From contig NZ_CCBB010000003.1 in assembly GCF_000613185.1 (NCBI RefSeq), forward strand, positions 1,922,001 to 1,986,000: 64,000 nucleotides of DNA, in the 5' to 3' direction. Positions within the stretch are counted from its first letter, which is position 1. The number at the start of each line of letters is the position of its first letter. The stretch is from Mycolicibacterium cosmeticum. Its GTDB lineage: Bacteria > Actinomycetota > Actinomycetes > Mycobacteriales > Mycobacteriaceae. The position numbers and the translations under genes were made by a program. Under the pieces are notes generated by a model. The model saw only the letters and a program-made list of their open reading frames with translations, had not been told where the DNA came from and did not search any database. This document shows, in pieces, positions 16,607 to 26,346 of the stretch.

Positions 16607-18020
16607 CGTAGAGCTCCTTGCCGTAATGGGTGATCACGCTGAGGGCGAAATCCGCGAGGCCGCCGCCGTGCCCACACAGGCTGGTGGCGGCCAGCGTCTG
16701 CACGATGGATTCCCATTCGCCGCGCTCCGACCGGGCCGGCGGCCGGCTGAACAGGGTTTCGATGCGGGCCGCGCCGACCCGGCACGGCGTGCAGGCGCCG
16801 CAGGATTCATAGGCTCCGAACCGGAACACGTGGTGCACCAGATCGACGATCGAGGTGCTGTCATCGAAAGCGATGATCCCACCGTGGCCTACACCGGCAC
16901 CGATATCGCGCAGCGGGCCGAATGCGAACGGCACGTCCAGATGTGCCGGCGGCACGATACCGGCGAGTGGACCACCGACGATGACACCGCTCAGTTCACC
17001 TGCCACCCCGCCACCGAGATCGTCGACTATCTCCCGCAAGGGGATTCCGAATTCCACCTCGTAAAGCCCGGGGCGGTTGAAGACCGAGTTCAGCGATACG
17101 GCCTTGGTTCCCCGGCTGGATCCCGACCCCATGGCGGCGAACTCGTTGCCACCGTGGCGCAGAATCCACGGCACACCGGCCAGGGTCTCCACGTTGTTGA
17201 CGACGGTGGGCAATCCGAACAGTCCTGATTCCGCCGGATACGGGGGTCGCGGTCGGACCATCGGACGTCGGCCTTCCAGCGCATTGAGGAGTGCGGATTC
17301 TTCGCCGCAGACATAGCTGCCGTGGCCTTGGGCGACGGTCACCGTCACACCACGCGCCCGGCCGAACGCCGCCGGACCGAGGATACCGGCGTCCTCGGCC
17401 TCGGCCACCGCGGTACGCACGGCCGCCAGCGCGCGCGGATACTCCCGCCGGACATAGACATACGCCAGTTCGGCGCCGATGGCGAAGGCTGCGATGGCCA
17501 AGCCCTCGAGCATCGCGTGCGGGTCGTTCTCCAACAGGATGCGGTCGATGTAGGCGCCGGCATCACCTTCGTCCGCGTTCACCACGACCACACGCGGGCC
17601 GGCCGGGCCTGTCCGCGCGGAACGCCACTTACGGCCGGTCGGGTAGCCGGCGCCACCCCGCCCTCGCAACCGGGCCGCCTCCACCTCGGCCACGGTGGCC
17701 TCGGCGCCGATGCTCAGGGCCCGTCGCAGACCCTGATAGCCGCCGTCACGGAGGTACGCCCGCAGATCGGGAGCTCCACCCATGGCGCAGCGACCGAGGA
17801 TAACGGCGGTGCCACAAGCGACCTCGACGAGAGGCTCGGTCGTGTCATCACCACGTGCGGGAGCGTCATAACAGCGGCCCAGGCAGTACACGCGTGGATC
17901 GGCGGACTCCGCACCGGCCCACCGTTCGGGGTTTCGGTGGCGTGCCGCGAAACACGCCGTCCCCTGACAGGGCTGCGCATCGATATCCACCGCCGCGAGG
18001 TGATAGAACGATTGCGCCAT
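16587..18020 (-). CDS. NAD-linked formate dehydrogenase diaphorase subunit (NuoE-NuoF fusion)
   Basis: 477 residues from the ATG at 18020; an ATG at 18062 is also open but would lie only 31 bp from the upstream box. The N-terminal thioredoxin-like part has the NuoE [2Fe-2S] pattern (Cys 18, 23, 46, 50). The rest is NuoF-like: FMN loop GRGGAGYPTGRKW (residues 120-132), VVNADEGDAGAY, and the [4Fe-4S] motif ESCGACTPCRVG with the fourth Cys in SLCGHGG. It transfers electrons from formate to NAD+, or in reverse supplies NADH for CO2 reduction. Two-gene operon with the alpha subunit. Confidence 0.88.
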   Translation of the reverse strand: MAQSFYHLAAVDIDAQPCQGTACFAARHRNPERWAGAESADPRVYCLGRCYDAPARGDDTTEPLVEVACGTAVILGRCAMGGAPDLRAYLRDGGYQGLRRALSIGAEATVAEVEAARLRGRGGAGYPTGRKWRSARTGPAGPRVVVVNADEGDAGAYIDRILLENDPHAMLEGLAIAAFAIGAELAYVYVRREYPRALAAVRTAVAEAEDAGILGPAAFGRARGVTVTVAQGHGSYVCGEESALLNALEGRRPMVRPRPPYPAESGLFGLPTVVNNVETLAGVPWILRHGGNEFAAMGSGSSRGTKAVSLNSVFNRPGLYEVEFGIPLREIVDDLGGGVAGELSGVIVGGPLAGIVPPAHLDVPFAFGPLRDIGAGVGHGGIIAFDDSTSIVDLVHHVFRFGAYESCGACTPCRVGAARIETLFSRPPARSERGEWESIVQTLAATSLCGHGGGLADFALSVITHYGKELYGAPTDH

Positions 18021-18093
18021 TGGCGGGCGGCGGTCGTCATGCCGTGGTGTCGCCACACCCATGAGTCTCGGTCCGGTCAGCTCGGCCCGATAG

Positions 18094-18107
18094 GGGCCAA
18101 AGTCACC
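18094..18107. promoter_or_regulatory. DosR-like box (formate dehydrogenase operon)
   Basis: GGGCCAAAGTCACC, reading GGTGACTTTGGCCC on the other strand, fits the local box family. It is 73 bp before the ATG at 18020 and abuts the stop of the upstream USP gene, so the promoter for formate dehydrogenase partly occupies coding sequence. Confidence 0.6.
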
Positions 18108-18974
18108 TCACCACGGGCCGTACCGGGGTGCGATGAGCACCGAGCAGTGCAGGTCGGTCAGCGCGGCGTAGAGGCCGGGGTCGCCGAGTTCGGTCAACTG
18201 ATTGGCGGTGTCGTGACCCAGGACGATCAGTCCGACGGTGTCGACGTGTTTGGCCAGGTAGTTGATGGGACTGCCGGCGACCGCGATCGCCTCGATATCG
18301 ACTTCCGGATACAGCAGGCGATACCGGGCCAGCGCGTGCTCCAGGTTCACTTTGGCATACCTGTTGCCCTCGGCGGTGGCGTGACTGTCATGGATGTCGG
18401 TGAATCGGGGGCGCCAGCCGGTCACCACTCGCAGCGCGGTGTGCCGCAGTCGGGCTTCGTCGATCGCGTGCCCGAGCACGGTGGGACATTCGGGGGAGTC
18501 GGTGAATCCCGTGACGATGAAACGGTCCCGGTGTCCGGGTTCGTCTCCGTTGATGACGGCCACCAGGCAATGGGATTGGTCGAGCAGCTGCGCAAGCTCG
18601 GCGCCGCGGTGGGTGCCAGGAGCTTCACCGACGCCGGCGGCATCGACGCAGAGCATCGCGGCCGACTGCGATGCCTTCGCCAGTGCGGTGAGCTTGCGTT
18701 CGTAGACGATTTCGACCTCGATCTTCACCGGGCGGTTGGTCGATTCGATGGCCATGGCCGCATGCCGGACGGCGCTCTCAGCGACGGCGAAATCATGTGC
18801 GGTGCACAGGCTGTCGAGCCGGGCCGTCTCATGCGGTTCGATCGCGTACAGCAGCCGTAACGGAAGGTCTCGGACCAGCGCCTCGTCGACGGCCCACAGC
18901 GCAACGTTGAGCGCCCGGCGGGATCCGTCGATGGCGACGACGACGGCCGGGGACGGGGGTGCGATATCGCGCAT
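18108..18974 (-). CDS. Universal stress protein, tandem domains without ATP motifs
   Basis: 288 residues. Domain one begins VVVAIDGSRRALNVALWAVDEAL, a clear UspA start, but neither domain keeps G-x2-G-x9-G-S/T (MLCVDAAGVGEAPG in the first half, LIVLGHDTANQLTELG in the second). The C-terminus LHCSVLIAPR resembles the ends of other USPs here. Probably a non-ATP-binding regulatory or scaffold USP. It is divergent from the USP at 19155, with a box facing each way. Confidence 0.87.
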   Translation of the reverse strand: MRDIAPPSPAVVVAIDGSRRALNVALWAVDEALVRDLPLRLLYAIEPHETARLDSLCTAHDFAVAESAVRHAAMAIESTNRPVKIEVEIVYERKLTALAKASQSAAMLCVDAAGVGEAPGTHRGAELAQLLDQSHCLVAVINGDEPGHRDRFIVTGFTDSPECPTVLGHAIDEARLRHTALRVVTGWRPRFTDIHDSHATAEGNRYAKVNLEHALARYRLLYPEVDIEAIAVAGSPINYLAKHVDTVGLIVLGHDTANQLTELGDPGLYAALTDLHCSVLIAPRYGPW

Positions 18975-19042
18975 GTGGAACTCCGTAGCGGGCTTGTTGG
19001 TGCTTGCCCTCGAACCTAGGTTCCCGCGCTGCGACGGGACGA

Positions 19043-19056
19043 GGGCCGAAGGTCAC
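19043..19056. promoter_or_regulatory. DosR-like box (leftward USP)
   Basis: GGGCCGAAGGTCAC, with reverse complement GTGACCTTCGGCCC identical to the box at 22477-22490. It is 68 bp before the leftward USP start at 18974. Confidence 0.6.
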
Positions 19057-19104
19057 TTCGAGGCCGCCGTTGAGCACCACAGCGGCAGCACCGCTGGGCA
19101 ACTG

Positions 19105-19118
19105 ATGACTTTGGTCCC
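19105..19118. promoter_or_regulatory. DosR-like box (rightward USP)
   Basis: ATGACTTTGGTCCC matches the DosR core at most positions. It lies 36 bp before the ATG at 19155. Confidence 0.65.
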
Positions 19119-19154
19119 TCGTAGCCCGGGCCACCGGGGATCAGAATGCTCCTC

Positions 19155-20054
19155 ATGAAGCCTGCTGACCAAGTGAACGGAAAACGGTTCGGCGTCATTG
19201 TCGGGGCCGACGGATCGCCCGCGTCGCGCGTCGCGGTCGACTGGGCGGCCCGCGAGGCCGAGTCACGTGGCAGCACTCTGACCGTCGTGCATGTGGTCCC
19301 GACGGGCACGATGGTGTCCTGGATGGACGTGCCGATCACCGAGGGCTACTGGGCCGAACGTGACCGACGCGCCGAGAAGGTGATTGCCGACGCCCTCACG
19401 CTCGTTGCCGACGCGATCTCGGATCGGCCGGCCATCACGGTGGCGAGCCGCATCATGGAAGCTCCCACCGTCCCCACGCTGGTCGAGATGTCCGCGACGG
19501 CCGAGATGGTCGTGGTCGGATGCCGTGGTCTGGGCGGTGCGGGCCGACTGCTGCTCGGCTCGGTCTCCACCGGCCTGGTGCACAGGGCACACTGCCCGGT
19601 CGCCGTCGTGCGCGACGAGGATCCATTGATCCCGGACCCGGCGCACGCGCCCGTGGTGGTGGGCATCGACTGCTCGTCGGCATCTGATCTGGCCACCGAC
19701 ATCGCATTCGACGAGGCCGCACGCCGGGATGCGCAACTCGTCGCCGTGCACGTCTGCAGTGACCACATCGACGACCTCGCCGATTACCTCTGGACCGATG
19801 CCGAGCGGTCGGCCCGGCGTGCGCTCGCCGAGTACCTCGAGCGCTGGACGCGTCGGTACCCGAAGGTGACGGTTCGCGCCGTGGTGGAACGCGATCACCC
19901 TGCTCGACGACTGCTCGAGCACGCCGACAAGGCGCAGCTGCTCGTCGTCGGCAGCCACGGACGCGGCGGCTTCGACGGTATGTTGCTCGGTTCGGTGGGC
20001 TCTGCGGTCGTCCACGGGGCACGGATGCCGGTGATCGTCGCCCGGCGATCGTGA
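19155..20054 (+). CDS. Universal stress protein, two intact ATP-binding UspA domains
   Basis: About 299 residues from the ATG at 19155 (an ATG at 19146 is in frame). Both UspA domains are complete: VGCRGLGGAGRLLLGSVST in the first and VGSHGRGGFDGMLLGSVGS in the second, each with G-x2-G-x9-G-S. The GTMVSWMDVPITEGYW segment is typical of the Rv2005c/Rv2028c/Rv2623 type. Rv2623 binds ATP and slows growth, so a similar growth-regulatory role is plausible. Confidence 0.92.
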   Translation: MKPADQVNGKRFGVIVGADGSPASRVAVDWAAREAESRGSTLTVVHVVPTGTMVSWMDVPITEGYWAERDRRAEKVIADALTLVADAISDRPAITVASRIMEAPTVPTLVEMSATAEMVVVGCRGLGGAGRLLLGSVSTGLVHRAHCPVAVVRDEDPLIPDPAHAPVVVGIDCSSASDLATDIAFDEAARRDAQLVAVHVCSDHIDDLADYLWTDAERSARRALAEYLERWTRRYPKVTVRAVVERDHPARRLLEHADKAQLLVVGSHGRGGFDGMLLGSVGSAVVHGARMPVIVARRS

Positions 20055-20076
20055 TTTCCCGACGCAGCATCTCTGT

Positions 20077-20286
20077 TCAGGTGTAGCCGCCGTCCTCCTC
20101 GGGCTCGTCAGCCCACAACCGCTCATCGTCCTCGTCGACGGTCGTCCGCTGTTCGAGCACATCGGCCGGGTCGGCCTCGACGTCGCCGATGGGCTCGTCC
20201 GCGAACAGCGTGGGCGCGACCACCCCGTCCGATTGCTCGGCGAGGTCGGCATCGTCGGCGCGAGGGATCGCTGAGACCGGGTTCAT
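20077..20286 (-). CDS. Small acidic hypothetical protein
   Basis: 69 residues from the ATG at 20286, chosen for the AAAGGAGC ribosome site. 22 of 69 residues are Asp or Glu; there are no Cys and no membrane segment, so it is probably disordered. It lies 36 bp downstream of a USP gene on the same strand, as last gene of that operon. Its composition recalls the DUF5709-like protein at 27856-28332 but without clear alignment. Function unknown. Confidence 0.65.
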   Translation of the reverse strand: MNPVSAIPRADDADLAEQSDGVVAPTLFADEPIGDVEADPADVLEQRTTVDEDDERLWADEPEEDGGYT

Positions 20287-20322
20287 GTCGTTTGCTCCTT
20301 TCTGCATGGCTGTGCGACCGCG

Positions 20323-21219
20323 TCAGTCGTTCCGCGCAACGATCAAGGGGGTATCGATCTCGTGGGCGATCACCGAACTGACCGACCCGAGCAGCATGCC
20401 GGCGAAGCCGCCGCGTCCGTGACTGCCGAGGACCACCAGCTGCGCCTTTTTCGCCTGCGCCAGAAGATGTTCGACCGGGTGATCGCGCACGATGACCTTG
20501 TGTACGGTGACGTCGGGATAGCGTTCCTGCCATCCGGCCAGCCGCTCGGACAGGATCTCGCCGGCCTCGGCTTCGACCGCCGACCACGGTAGCGGCATTA
20601 TCTCCGGCCACTCCACGTCGCTGAAGGCGTGCACTGCGACCAGTTCGGCATGGCGCCACGAGGCTTCGTCGAACGCCAGGGCCGTCGCACGCTCGGACGC
20701 GGGCGAGCCGTCGACACCGAGCACCACCGGCCCGTTCGCGTGCTCTGCGGCAACGGTGCCGCGGACGATCGCGACAGGGCAATGTGCGTGGTGCAGCAGC
20801 GCGGTGCTGACCGATCCCAGGAGTGCGCGGCCCACCGCGCCCATCCGCCGGCTGCCGACCACCACCATGCCGGCTTGCTTGGTCAGGTCGATCAGTGTCG
20901 GCACCACTGCGGCGACCGGTGTCTCGGTAGTGATGTGCAGCTCGACGCCGGGCACGCTTTCGCGGGCGATGCGCACCGAGTCGGCGATGACTTGGTCGGC
21001 TTGTTGTTGCTGCCAGAGGCCGAATTCCTCGCTGATCGGTGAACCGAACATCCAGGGACCGGACCAACCGGCGCTGAGGGTGGTGATGACGTTGACGATG
21101 GTCAGGTCCTGGCCACGGCGGGCGGCCTCGGCGGCCGCCCACCGTACCGCGTCATCCGAAGCTCCCGAACCGTCGACCGCGGCGAGGATGCCCTGCTGGA
21201 GTTTGGTGTTGAGGCTCAT
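20323..21219 (-). CDS. Universal stress protein, two intact ATP-binding UspA domains
   Basis: 298 residues. Domain one starts ILAAVDGSGASDDAVRWAAAEA and contains VGSRRMGAVGRALLGSVST; domain two has LGVDGSPASERAT and LGSHGRGGFAGMLLGSVSS. The GPWMFGSPISEEFGLWQQQQ segment is typical of the Rv1996/Rv2005c group. It follows the USP at 21279 on the same strand after 59 bp and probably shares its DosR-like promoter. Confidence 0.92.
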   Translation of the reverse strand: MSLNTKLQQGILAAVDGSGASDDAVRWAAAEAARRGQDLTIVNVITTLSAGWSGPWMFGSPISEEFGLWQQQQADQVIADSVRIARESVPGVELHITTETPVAAVVPTLIDLTKQAGMVVVGSRRMGAVGRALLGSVSTALLHHAHCPVAIVRGTVAAEHANGPVVLGVDGSPASERATALAFDEASWRHAELVAVHAFSDVEWPEIMPLPWSAVEAEAGEILSERLAGWQERYPDVTVHKVIVRDHPVEHLLAQAKKAQLVVLGSHGRGGFAGMLLGSVSSVIAHEIDTPLIVARND

Positions 21220-21278
21220 GAACTGTTCCTTTCATTACGGGGATTGATGGTGGTGCTCGATGGAAGTGAGCGTGGATG

Positions 21279-22103
21279 TCAGCGCACGACCAGAACCGAG
21301 CAGCGGCCGTGCGGGAGAGGTGAATAACTCTGTGGGCCAACGATTGTGGTCACCTTGTCGGCCTCATCGGCGCCGAGCACGGCCAATTGGATCTGTCCGT
21401 CGGCGTTGTCGGCGAGGAACCGGGGCAGGTCGGCCAGTGTCGGCACCGGGTAGACATGCACATCGGGATAGCGTTGCGTCCACAGCGCGACGCACTGCTC
21501 AAGCTCCGTGTACGGGGTCTTGCCGAAGTCGTCTTGCCAGACTCCGACCGCGATGAGCGCTGCGTGCCGATTTCTGGCTTCGTCCAAGGCCGCGCGGAAG
21601 ACGGCATCGTCGCGCTGCGCTCGTCGGAAGCCGACCACGATCACCCCACCGTTGCGGTCCGCCGCTACGGAATCGCCGTGCCGCACGACGGCCACCGGGC
21701 AGTGTGCGTGTTCGGCCACTGCCTGGGCCGTCGAACCGAGCACCTTGCCGGCGACCCAGTCGATCCCGGTCGATCCGACACAGACGAGCGCGGCGTCACG
21801 TGATTCCGCGATCAGTGCGGCCGCCGAATGCCCGCGCCGCACCACGGGGTCGGCGGAGACCGGTTTGCCCGTTGCCGCAATGGCTTCGACGGCGCGGTGC
21901 AGCGCCCGCTCGGCGAATTCGTTGTCGATTTGGGTGTCGCTGTGCACGGTTCCCGGCAAACGTTCGTCGTCCACAACGCAGATCAGCCGCAGCGGAGCAT
22001 CCCGCCTGATCGCTTCGTCGACGCTCCACAATGCCGCATCAACCGCGGCTTCGGATCCGTCGATACCCACGACCACCGGCGGGTTATCGGAGTGCCGGTG
22101 CAT
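21279..22103 (-). CDS. Universal stress protein, tandem domains (N-terminal ATP motif only)
   Basis: 274 residues. The first domain (VVVGIDGSEAAVDAALWSVDEA) carries VGSTGIDWVAGKVLGST, a near-complete ATP motif. The second domain lacks the loop but ends PLPHGRCSVLVVR, almost the same as the C-terminus of the USP at 48506. Its start overlaps the small upstream gene by 20 bases. Confidence 0.9.
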   Translation of the reverse strand: MHRHSDNPPVVVGIDGSEAAVDAALWSVDEAIRRDAPLRLICVVDDERLPGTVHSDTQIDNEFAERALHRAVEAIAATGKPVSADPVVRRGHSAAALIAESRDAALVCVGSTGIDWVAGKVLGSTAQAVAEHAHCPVAVVRHGDSVAADRNGGVIVVGFRRAQRDDAVFRAALDEARNRHAALIAVGVWQDDFGKTPYTELEQCVALWTQRYPDVHVYPVPTLADLPRFLADNADGQIQLAVLGADEADKVTTIVGPQSYSPLPHGRCSVLVVR

Positions 22104-22296
22104 CAGGAATTCCTACGTTCTTGCTGCAGTTGGCAACTCGACCGCCGTCCAGGACGGTCACGGGCATCGGTCCGGTCCGGTGGTCGCCGCGCGCGTGCAC
22201 ACCGTGGGCCGTTCGCGGCCGGTGATGGGCGCGGTAGAGGACCGCAATGCCGACGACGGCCATCAGGCCGGCGAGAGCGGGACGTTGTTTGCCCAT
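22084..22296 (-). CDS. Small membrane-anchored hypothetical protein
   Basis: 70 residues with one N-terminal hydrophobic helix (PALAGLMAVVGIAVLYRAHH), then a basic, His-rich tail. GAGG precedes the ATG at 22296. It is the first gene after the DosR-like box at 22381 and overlaps the USP downstream. No family recognised. The short length makes a non-coding leader possible, but the membrane helix and ribosome site favour a real gene. Confidence 0.5.
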   Translation of the reverse strand: MGKQRPALAGLMAVVGIAVLYRAHHRPRTAHGVHARGDHRTGPMPVTVLDGGRVANCSKNVGIPDAPALR

Positions 22297-22380
22297 GGTG
22301 ACCTCATACCTAGACCGAGAACTCTGAATCGATTGGCTTCTGCCACCACGAATTCGACCACTGGCCGCAGGTGATGACTA

Positions 22381-22394
22381 GGGACCGAAGTCCC
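22381..22394. promoter_or_regulatory. DosR-like box (leftward USP operon)
   Basis: GGGACCGAAGTCCC is a near-perfect palindrome and one of the best matches to the DosR core here. It is 84 bp before the ATG at 22296. A weaker copy (GGGCCATTTGTCGA) is at 22403-22416. Confidence 0.75.
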
Positions 22395-22476
22395 TGAACC
22401 GAGGGCCATTTGTCGAGCGAGCCGGGTCGGCCAGATTAGAAAAATGCGGTTCCAGGCGGCGCCGGCATACTCGCCG

Positions 22477-22490
22477 GTGACCTTCGGCCC
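22477..22490. promoter_or_regulatory. DosR-like box (rafH operon)
   Basis: GTGACCTTCGGCCC followed by TAA, 36 bp before the rafH ATG. The same 14 bases in reverse serve the USP at 18108-18974. Confidence 0.7.
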
Positions 22491-22526
22491 TAACGATGCG
22501 AGCCTGTACGGCGTACCAACATAGGC

Positions 22527-23363
22527 ATGACCGACGGGCCGCAGGCCGTACCTGCCATCGAAGTTGAGATCTCCACCGACGGCGACTTTCCGGATGTCGG
22601 CGACTACGCACGCACCAAGCTGGGTAAGCTCGCGCGGCTCACCCATGTACCGGTGTCACACGCTCGGCTCCGGCTCAGCAGGCACCGCGATCCGGCCGTC
22701 GAGCATCCAGTGGTTGCGCAGGCCCGCCTCGACGTCGGTGGACAGGTGATCTGCGCGGAGACCGAAGCGTCAACAGCGGACGCGGCCATCGACGAGTTGG
22801 AATCGCGGTTGCGGGTCCGGCTGATGCGTGTGCTGGACGCCAGAGGCTGGCGGCACCGTCGCGAGGACACCCCGCCGTGGCGACGGCCGACAGGGCGCGT
22901 CGGGGCGGCTTCCGAAGTGGTTCCGGACATCGTTCGGCGCAAGTCCTTCGCGATGGCTCCCTGCACCGTGGATATCGCCGTGGGTGAAATGGAGTTGCTT
23001 TCCTACAACTTCCACCTCTTCCACGAGATCGGCTCCGGCACAGCGGCCCTCGTGTACCGCGGTGGTCCGACCGGCTACCGGTTGGCCTTGGTGGCGCCGG
23101 CGCTGGCTGCGCAGGTGGCCGCGTACCGCCGGCTGGTGACGATCAGTCCCCATCCGCTGCCGTGCCTCAGCGAGTGCGAGGCACGCGATCGCCTGACGCA
23201 GCTCGATGTCCCCTTTCTGTTCTTCATCGAGGCCAGTCAGGGTCGTGCCTGCGTGCTGTACCGCCGCCACGACGGTGACTACGGACTCATCACCCCGGCG
23301 GCCCAGGAGCAGCCGGTCGTCTACAACACGAAAACACCGATGACGAAACGGAGTGACTCATGA
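22527..23363 (+). CDS. rafH: Ribosome hibernation factor RafH (long HPF type, Rv0079/MSMEG_3935 family)
   Basis: 278 residues. The N-terminal S30AE/HPF domain ([22 protein letters not shown] to [10 protein letters not shown], residues 10-100) is joined by a linker to a C-terminal part opening with IVRRKSF and [17 protein letters not shown], as in the dimerisation domain of long HPFs. The terminal motif occurs twice ([14 protein letters not shown] and [14 protein letters not shown]), a feature of RafH. RafH is induced by DosR under hypoxia, binds ribosomes and stabilises them during dormancy. First gene of an operon with the Rv2030c-like gene and pfkB, coupled by 4-base overlaps. Confidence 0.9.
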   Translation: MTDGPQAVPAIEVEISTDGDFPDVGDYARTKLGKLARLTHVPVSHARLRLSRHRDPAVEHPVVAQARLDVGGQVICAETEASTADAAIDELESRLRVRLMRVLDARGWRHRREDTPPWRRPTGRVGAASEVVPDIVRRKSFAMAPCTVDIAVGEMELLSYNFHLFHEIGSGTAALVYRGGPTGYRLALVAPALAAQVAAYRRLVTISPHPLPCLSECEARDRLTQLDVPFLFFIEASQGRACVLYRRHDGDYGLITPAAQEQPVVYNTKTPMTKRSDS

Positions 23364-25405
23364 CCATTGCGCGGGCTCTGGGCGGACATCAGCCCAGGCG
23401 AATGTTCCGGGATCGCCGCGAGGCCGGTCGAGTCCTGGCGGAGCTGCTGGGCGGCTACCGCGGCAAGGAGGGCGTCGTCGTGCTCGGCTTGGCCCGGGGC
23501 GGCGTGCCGGTGGCATGGGAAGTCGCTGCGGTACTCGGTGCGCCGCTGGACACATTCATCGTTCGGAAGTTGGGTGCGCCCGGACACAACGAATTCGCGA
23601 TGGGTGCCCTGGCCACCGGTGGCCGGGTGGTGGTCAACGACGACGTCATCCGGGCACTCCGGGTCACCCCACAGCAACTGCGCGATGCCGCCGAACGGGA
23701 GGGCCGCGAACTCGCGCGGCGCGTCAGCGCTTACCGGGCCGGCCGGCCACCGGTGGAGTTGGCCGGCAAGACGGTGATTCTGGTCGACGACGGCCTGGCG
23801 ACCGGGGCCAGTATGTTGGCCGCCGTCGAAGCGCTGCGCGAGATGGATCCGGCCGAGATCGTCGTCGCGGTTCCCGCGGCCCCCGAGTCGACATGCCGGG
23901 AGTTCGCGTCGCTGGTGGACGATTTGGTCTGTGCGTCGATGCCCACGCCGTTCCTCGCCGTGGGGGAGTCGTTCTGGGACTTCGAACAGGTCACCGATGA
24001 CGAGGTGCGTGAGCTTCTCGCCACGCCGACCGTGGGTCTTGCCACCGCCCGGCTGCGGATCGCCGAAACACCGGCAGAGATCATCGCCCGCTGCGCTGTC
24101 GATGCGCCTTCGGGTATGCCGCCGATCGAGGCGCTGGAGGAGATCGTCGGTGACGCAAGGGTCGTCCTGATCGGTGAGGGCTCACATGGCACGCGCGAGT
24201 TCTATGAGGCGAGGGCTGAGATCACCAAATGGCTGATCGAGGAGAAAGGCTTCTGCGGTGTGGCGGTCGAAGCCGACTGGCCGGACGCGTATCGGGTGAA
24301 TCGGTACGTCCGTGGCTACGGGGGTGATACCTCTGCGGACGAGGCCTTGAGCGGATTCGAACGCTTCCCCGCCTGGATGTGGCGCAACACCGTGGTGCGC
24401 GACTTCGTCGGATGGCTTCGTCTGCACAACACCGAGCGGCGGGCGCAGGGCCGGCGCGAAACCGGTTTCTACGGGCTCGACCTCTACAGTCTGCACCGTT
24501 CGATGGAGGAGGTCATCAACTTTCTGGAGAATGTGGATCCTGATGCGGCGCAACGGGCCAGGGACCGATACGCCTGTTTCGACCGCACCTCCGGCGATGA
24601 CGGACAGGCATACGGTTTCGCCGCCGCCTTCGGCGCCGGAATGTCCTGCGAGCGGCAGGTGGTCGAGCAGTTGGTCGAGCTGCAACGTGCTGCACTGCAG
24701 TACGCGCATCGGGACGGACTGTTGGCCGAGGACGCGCTGTTCTACGCGCAGCAGAACGCGCAGACCGTCCGAAATGCCGAGGTGTACTACCGGTCCATGT
24801 TCGGCAGCCGCGTCACATCGTGGAACTTGCGGGACCAACACATGTTCCAGACCCTCAAGACGTTGCGTGCCCATCTCCATCGACACGACCATGACGAACC
24901 GGTCGGGATCGTGGTGTGGGCGCACAACTCGCACGTCGGGGACGCCAGGGCGACCGAAGTCGGTGCGGATGGTCAGCTGACACTCGGTCAACTGGTGCGG
25001 GAAGGTTATGGCGAGCAGTCCCGACTGATCGGCTTCACGACTTACAGCGGCACGGTCACCGCCGCCAGCGAGTGGGGTGGGGTCGCCGAACGCAAGGCGG
25101 TCCGGCCGGCCCTCAACGGCAGCGTCGAAGAACTCATGCATGAGGTCGACCGGCCCGAGTTCTTGGTGTCGGCACAGATCAGTCGTGACGCCGCCGAGCC
25201 GCTGGACACCGTTCGCCTGGGGCGGGCGATCGGCGTGATCTACTTGCCGGCGACCGAACGGCAGAGTCACTACTATCACGTGCGCCCCGGTGAGCAGTTC
25301 GACGCGATCATCCACATCGACCGCACGACCGCGTTGGAGCCCCTCGAGCCCACCGGCACGTGGGTCGCCGGGGAAACACCGGAAACCTATCCGACCGGCC
25401 TATGA
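23360..25405 (+). CDS. Phosphoribosyltransferase-erythromycin esterase fusion (Rv2030c-like)
   Basis: 681 residues, the length I recall for DosR-regulon protein Rv2030c. Residues 1-215 form a phosphoribosyltransferase domain with the PRPP loop [14 protein letters not shown]. From about residue 245 an erythromycin-esterase-like domain follows ([47 protein letters not shown]), the family of EreA-type hydrolases with His/Glu active residues. The combined reaction is unknown. ATGA overlap with rafH and with pfkB makes one coupled operon. Confidence 0.92.
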   Translation: MTIARALGGHQPRRMFRDRREAGRVLAELLGGYRGKEGVVVLGLARGGVPVAWEVAAVLGAPLDTFIVRKLGAPGHNEFAMGALATGGRVVVNDDVIRALRVTPQQLRDAAEREGRELARRVSAYRAGRPPVELAGKTVILVDDGLATGASMLAAVEALREMDPAEIVVAVPAAPESTCREFASLVDDLVCASMPTPFLAVGESFWDFEQVTDDEVRELLATPTVGLATARLRIAETPAEIIARCAVDAPSGMPPIEALEEIVGDARVVLIGEGSHGTREFYEARAEITKWLIEEKGFCGVAVEADWPDAYRVNRYVRGYGGDTSADEALSGFERFPAWMWRNTVVRDFVGWLRLHNTERRAQGRRETGFYGLDLYSLHRSMEEVINFLENVDPDAAQRARDRYACFDRTSGDDGQAYGFAAAFGAGMSCERQVVEQLVELQRAALQYAHRDGLLAEDALFYAQQNAQTVRNAEVYYRSMFGSRVTSWNLRDQHMFQTLKTLRAHLHRHDHDEPVGIVVWAHNSHVGDARATEVGADGQLTLGQLVREGYGEQSRLIGFTTYSGTVTAASEWGGVAERKAVRPALNGSVEELMHEVDRPEFLVSAQISRDAAEPLDTVRLGRAIGVIYLPATERQSHYYHVRPGEQFDAIIHIDRTTALEPLEPTGTWVAGETPETYPTGL

Positions 25406-26346
25406 GTGATCCGGTGATCCTCACCCTGACGATGAATCCGGCACTCGACGTCACCGTCGAAGCCGACCACGTCCGTCCCACCGACAAGATACGTTGCCGC
25501 GCAGAGCGATACGATGCCGGCGGTGGTGGCGTCAATGTCGCCCGGTTCGCTCACGTCCTGGGTGCCGACGTCCTGGCGGTGCTGACGGCGGGTGGGCCGA
25601 CGGGGACACACGTCGTGGATCTGATCGATGCGGCACGCGTGCCCAATGTGCCCGTCGCCGTGCAGGGGATCACCAGGCAGAGCCTCACCGTGAATGAGTG
25701 TGCATCGGGTCGGCAGTACCGTTTCGTGCTACCCGGGCCCGCACTGACGGCCGAGGAGCAGCGGCGGTGCCTCGACCTACTGGCCGACGCCGCGGCGCCT
25801 GCGGACTTCGTGGTCGCGAGCGGCAGCCTGCCGCCCGGCGTGCCGCCCGACTTCTATCAGCAGGTGGCCGACATCTGTCGCCGGCGCAATGTCCGCCTGG
25901 TCGTCGACACCTCCGGCGGAGGGTTGACACACCTCACCTCGGGCGTGTTCCTGCTGAAGCCGAGCGTGCGGGAACTGCGCGAATGTCTTGGCCGTCCGCT
26001 CGCCTGTGAAGCCGAGCAGGCGGCAGCCGCGCGTGAACTCATCGATGCCGGCAGGGCCGAAGTGGTCGTTGTCTCACTCGGCGCTGAGGGTGCGCTTCTG
26101 GTGACGGCGCACGACAGTTCTCGGCTTGCCGCCATCCCGGTGTCCGCGGTCAGCGGGGTGGGTGCCGGAGATGCTCTGGTCGCGGGCGTGGTCGTCGGGC
26201 TGGCCCGGGAATGGCCGCTTCCCGCGGCGGCGCGCTACGGAATCGCGGCAGCGACGGCGAAACTGCAGACGCCGGGCACCTCGGCGTTCAGCCGGACCGA
26301 GGTCGACTGCCTTTTCGATGGTTTCGACGCTACAGCGGGGCGCTGA
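25402..26346 (+). CDS. pfkB: PfkB-family sugar kinase (6-phosphofructokinase 2 type, Rv2029c-like)
   Basis: 314 residues from the ATG at 25402, which overlaps the preceding stop (ATGA). The ribokinase fold is complete: substrate-binding [10 protein letters not shown] near residue 38, and the anion-hole/catalytic motif [10 protein letters not shown] with the base Asp near residue 255. Rv2029c is the DosR-regulated PfkB in M. tuberculosis. It probably phosphorylates fructose-6-phosphate or a related sugar phosphate. Its final bases overlap the convergent small gene at 26330-26485. Confidence 0.9.
   Translation: MSDPVILTLTMNPALDVTVEADHVRPTDKIRCRAERYDAGGGGVNVARFAHVLGADVLAVLTAGGPTGTHVVDLIDAARVPNVPVAVQGITRQSLTVNECASGRQYRFVLPGPALTAEEQRRCLDLLADAAAPADFVVASGSLPPGVPPDFYQQVADICRRRNVRLVVDTSGGGLTHLTSGVFLLKPSVRELRECLGRPLACEAEQAAAARELIDAGRAEVVVVSLGAEGALLVTAHDSSRLAAIPVSAVSGVGAGDALVAGVVVGLAREWPLPAAARYGIAAATAKLQTPGTSAFSRTEVDCLFDGFDATAGR

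Noticed and set aside
18021..18062. Longer start of the formate dehydrogenase diaphorase subunit
   Set aside because: Would place the start only 31 bp from the DosR-like box; the extra residues are not family-like. Kept only as an alternative.
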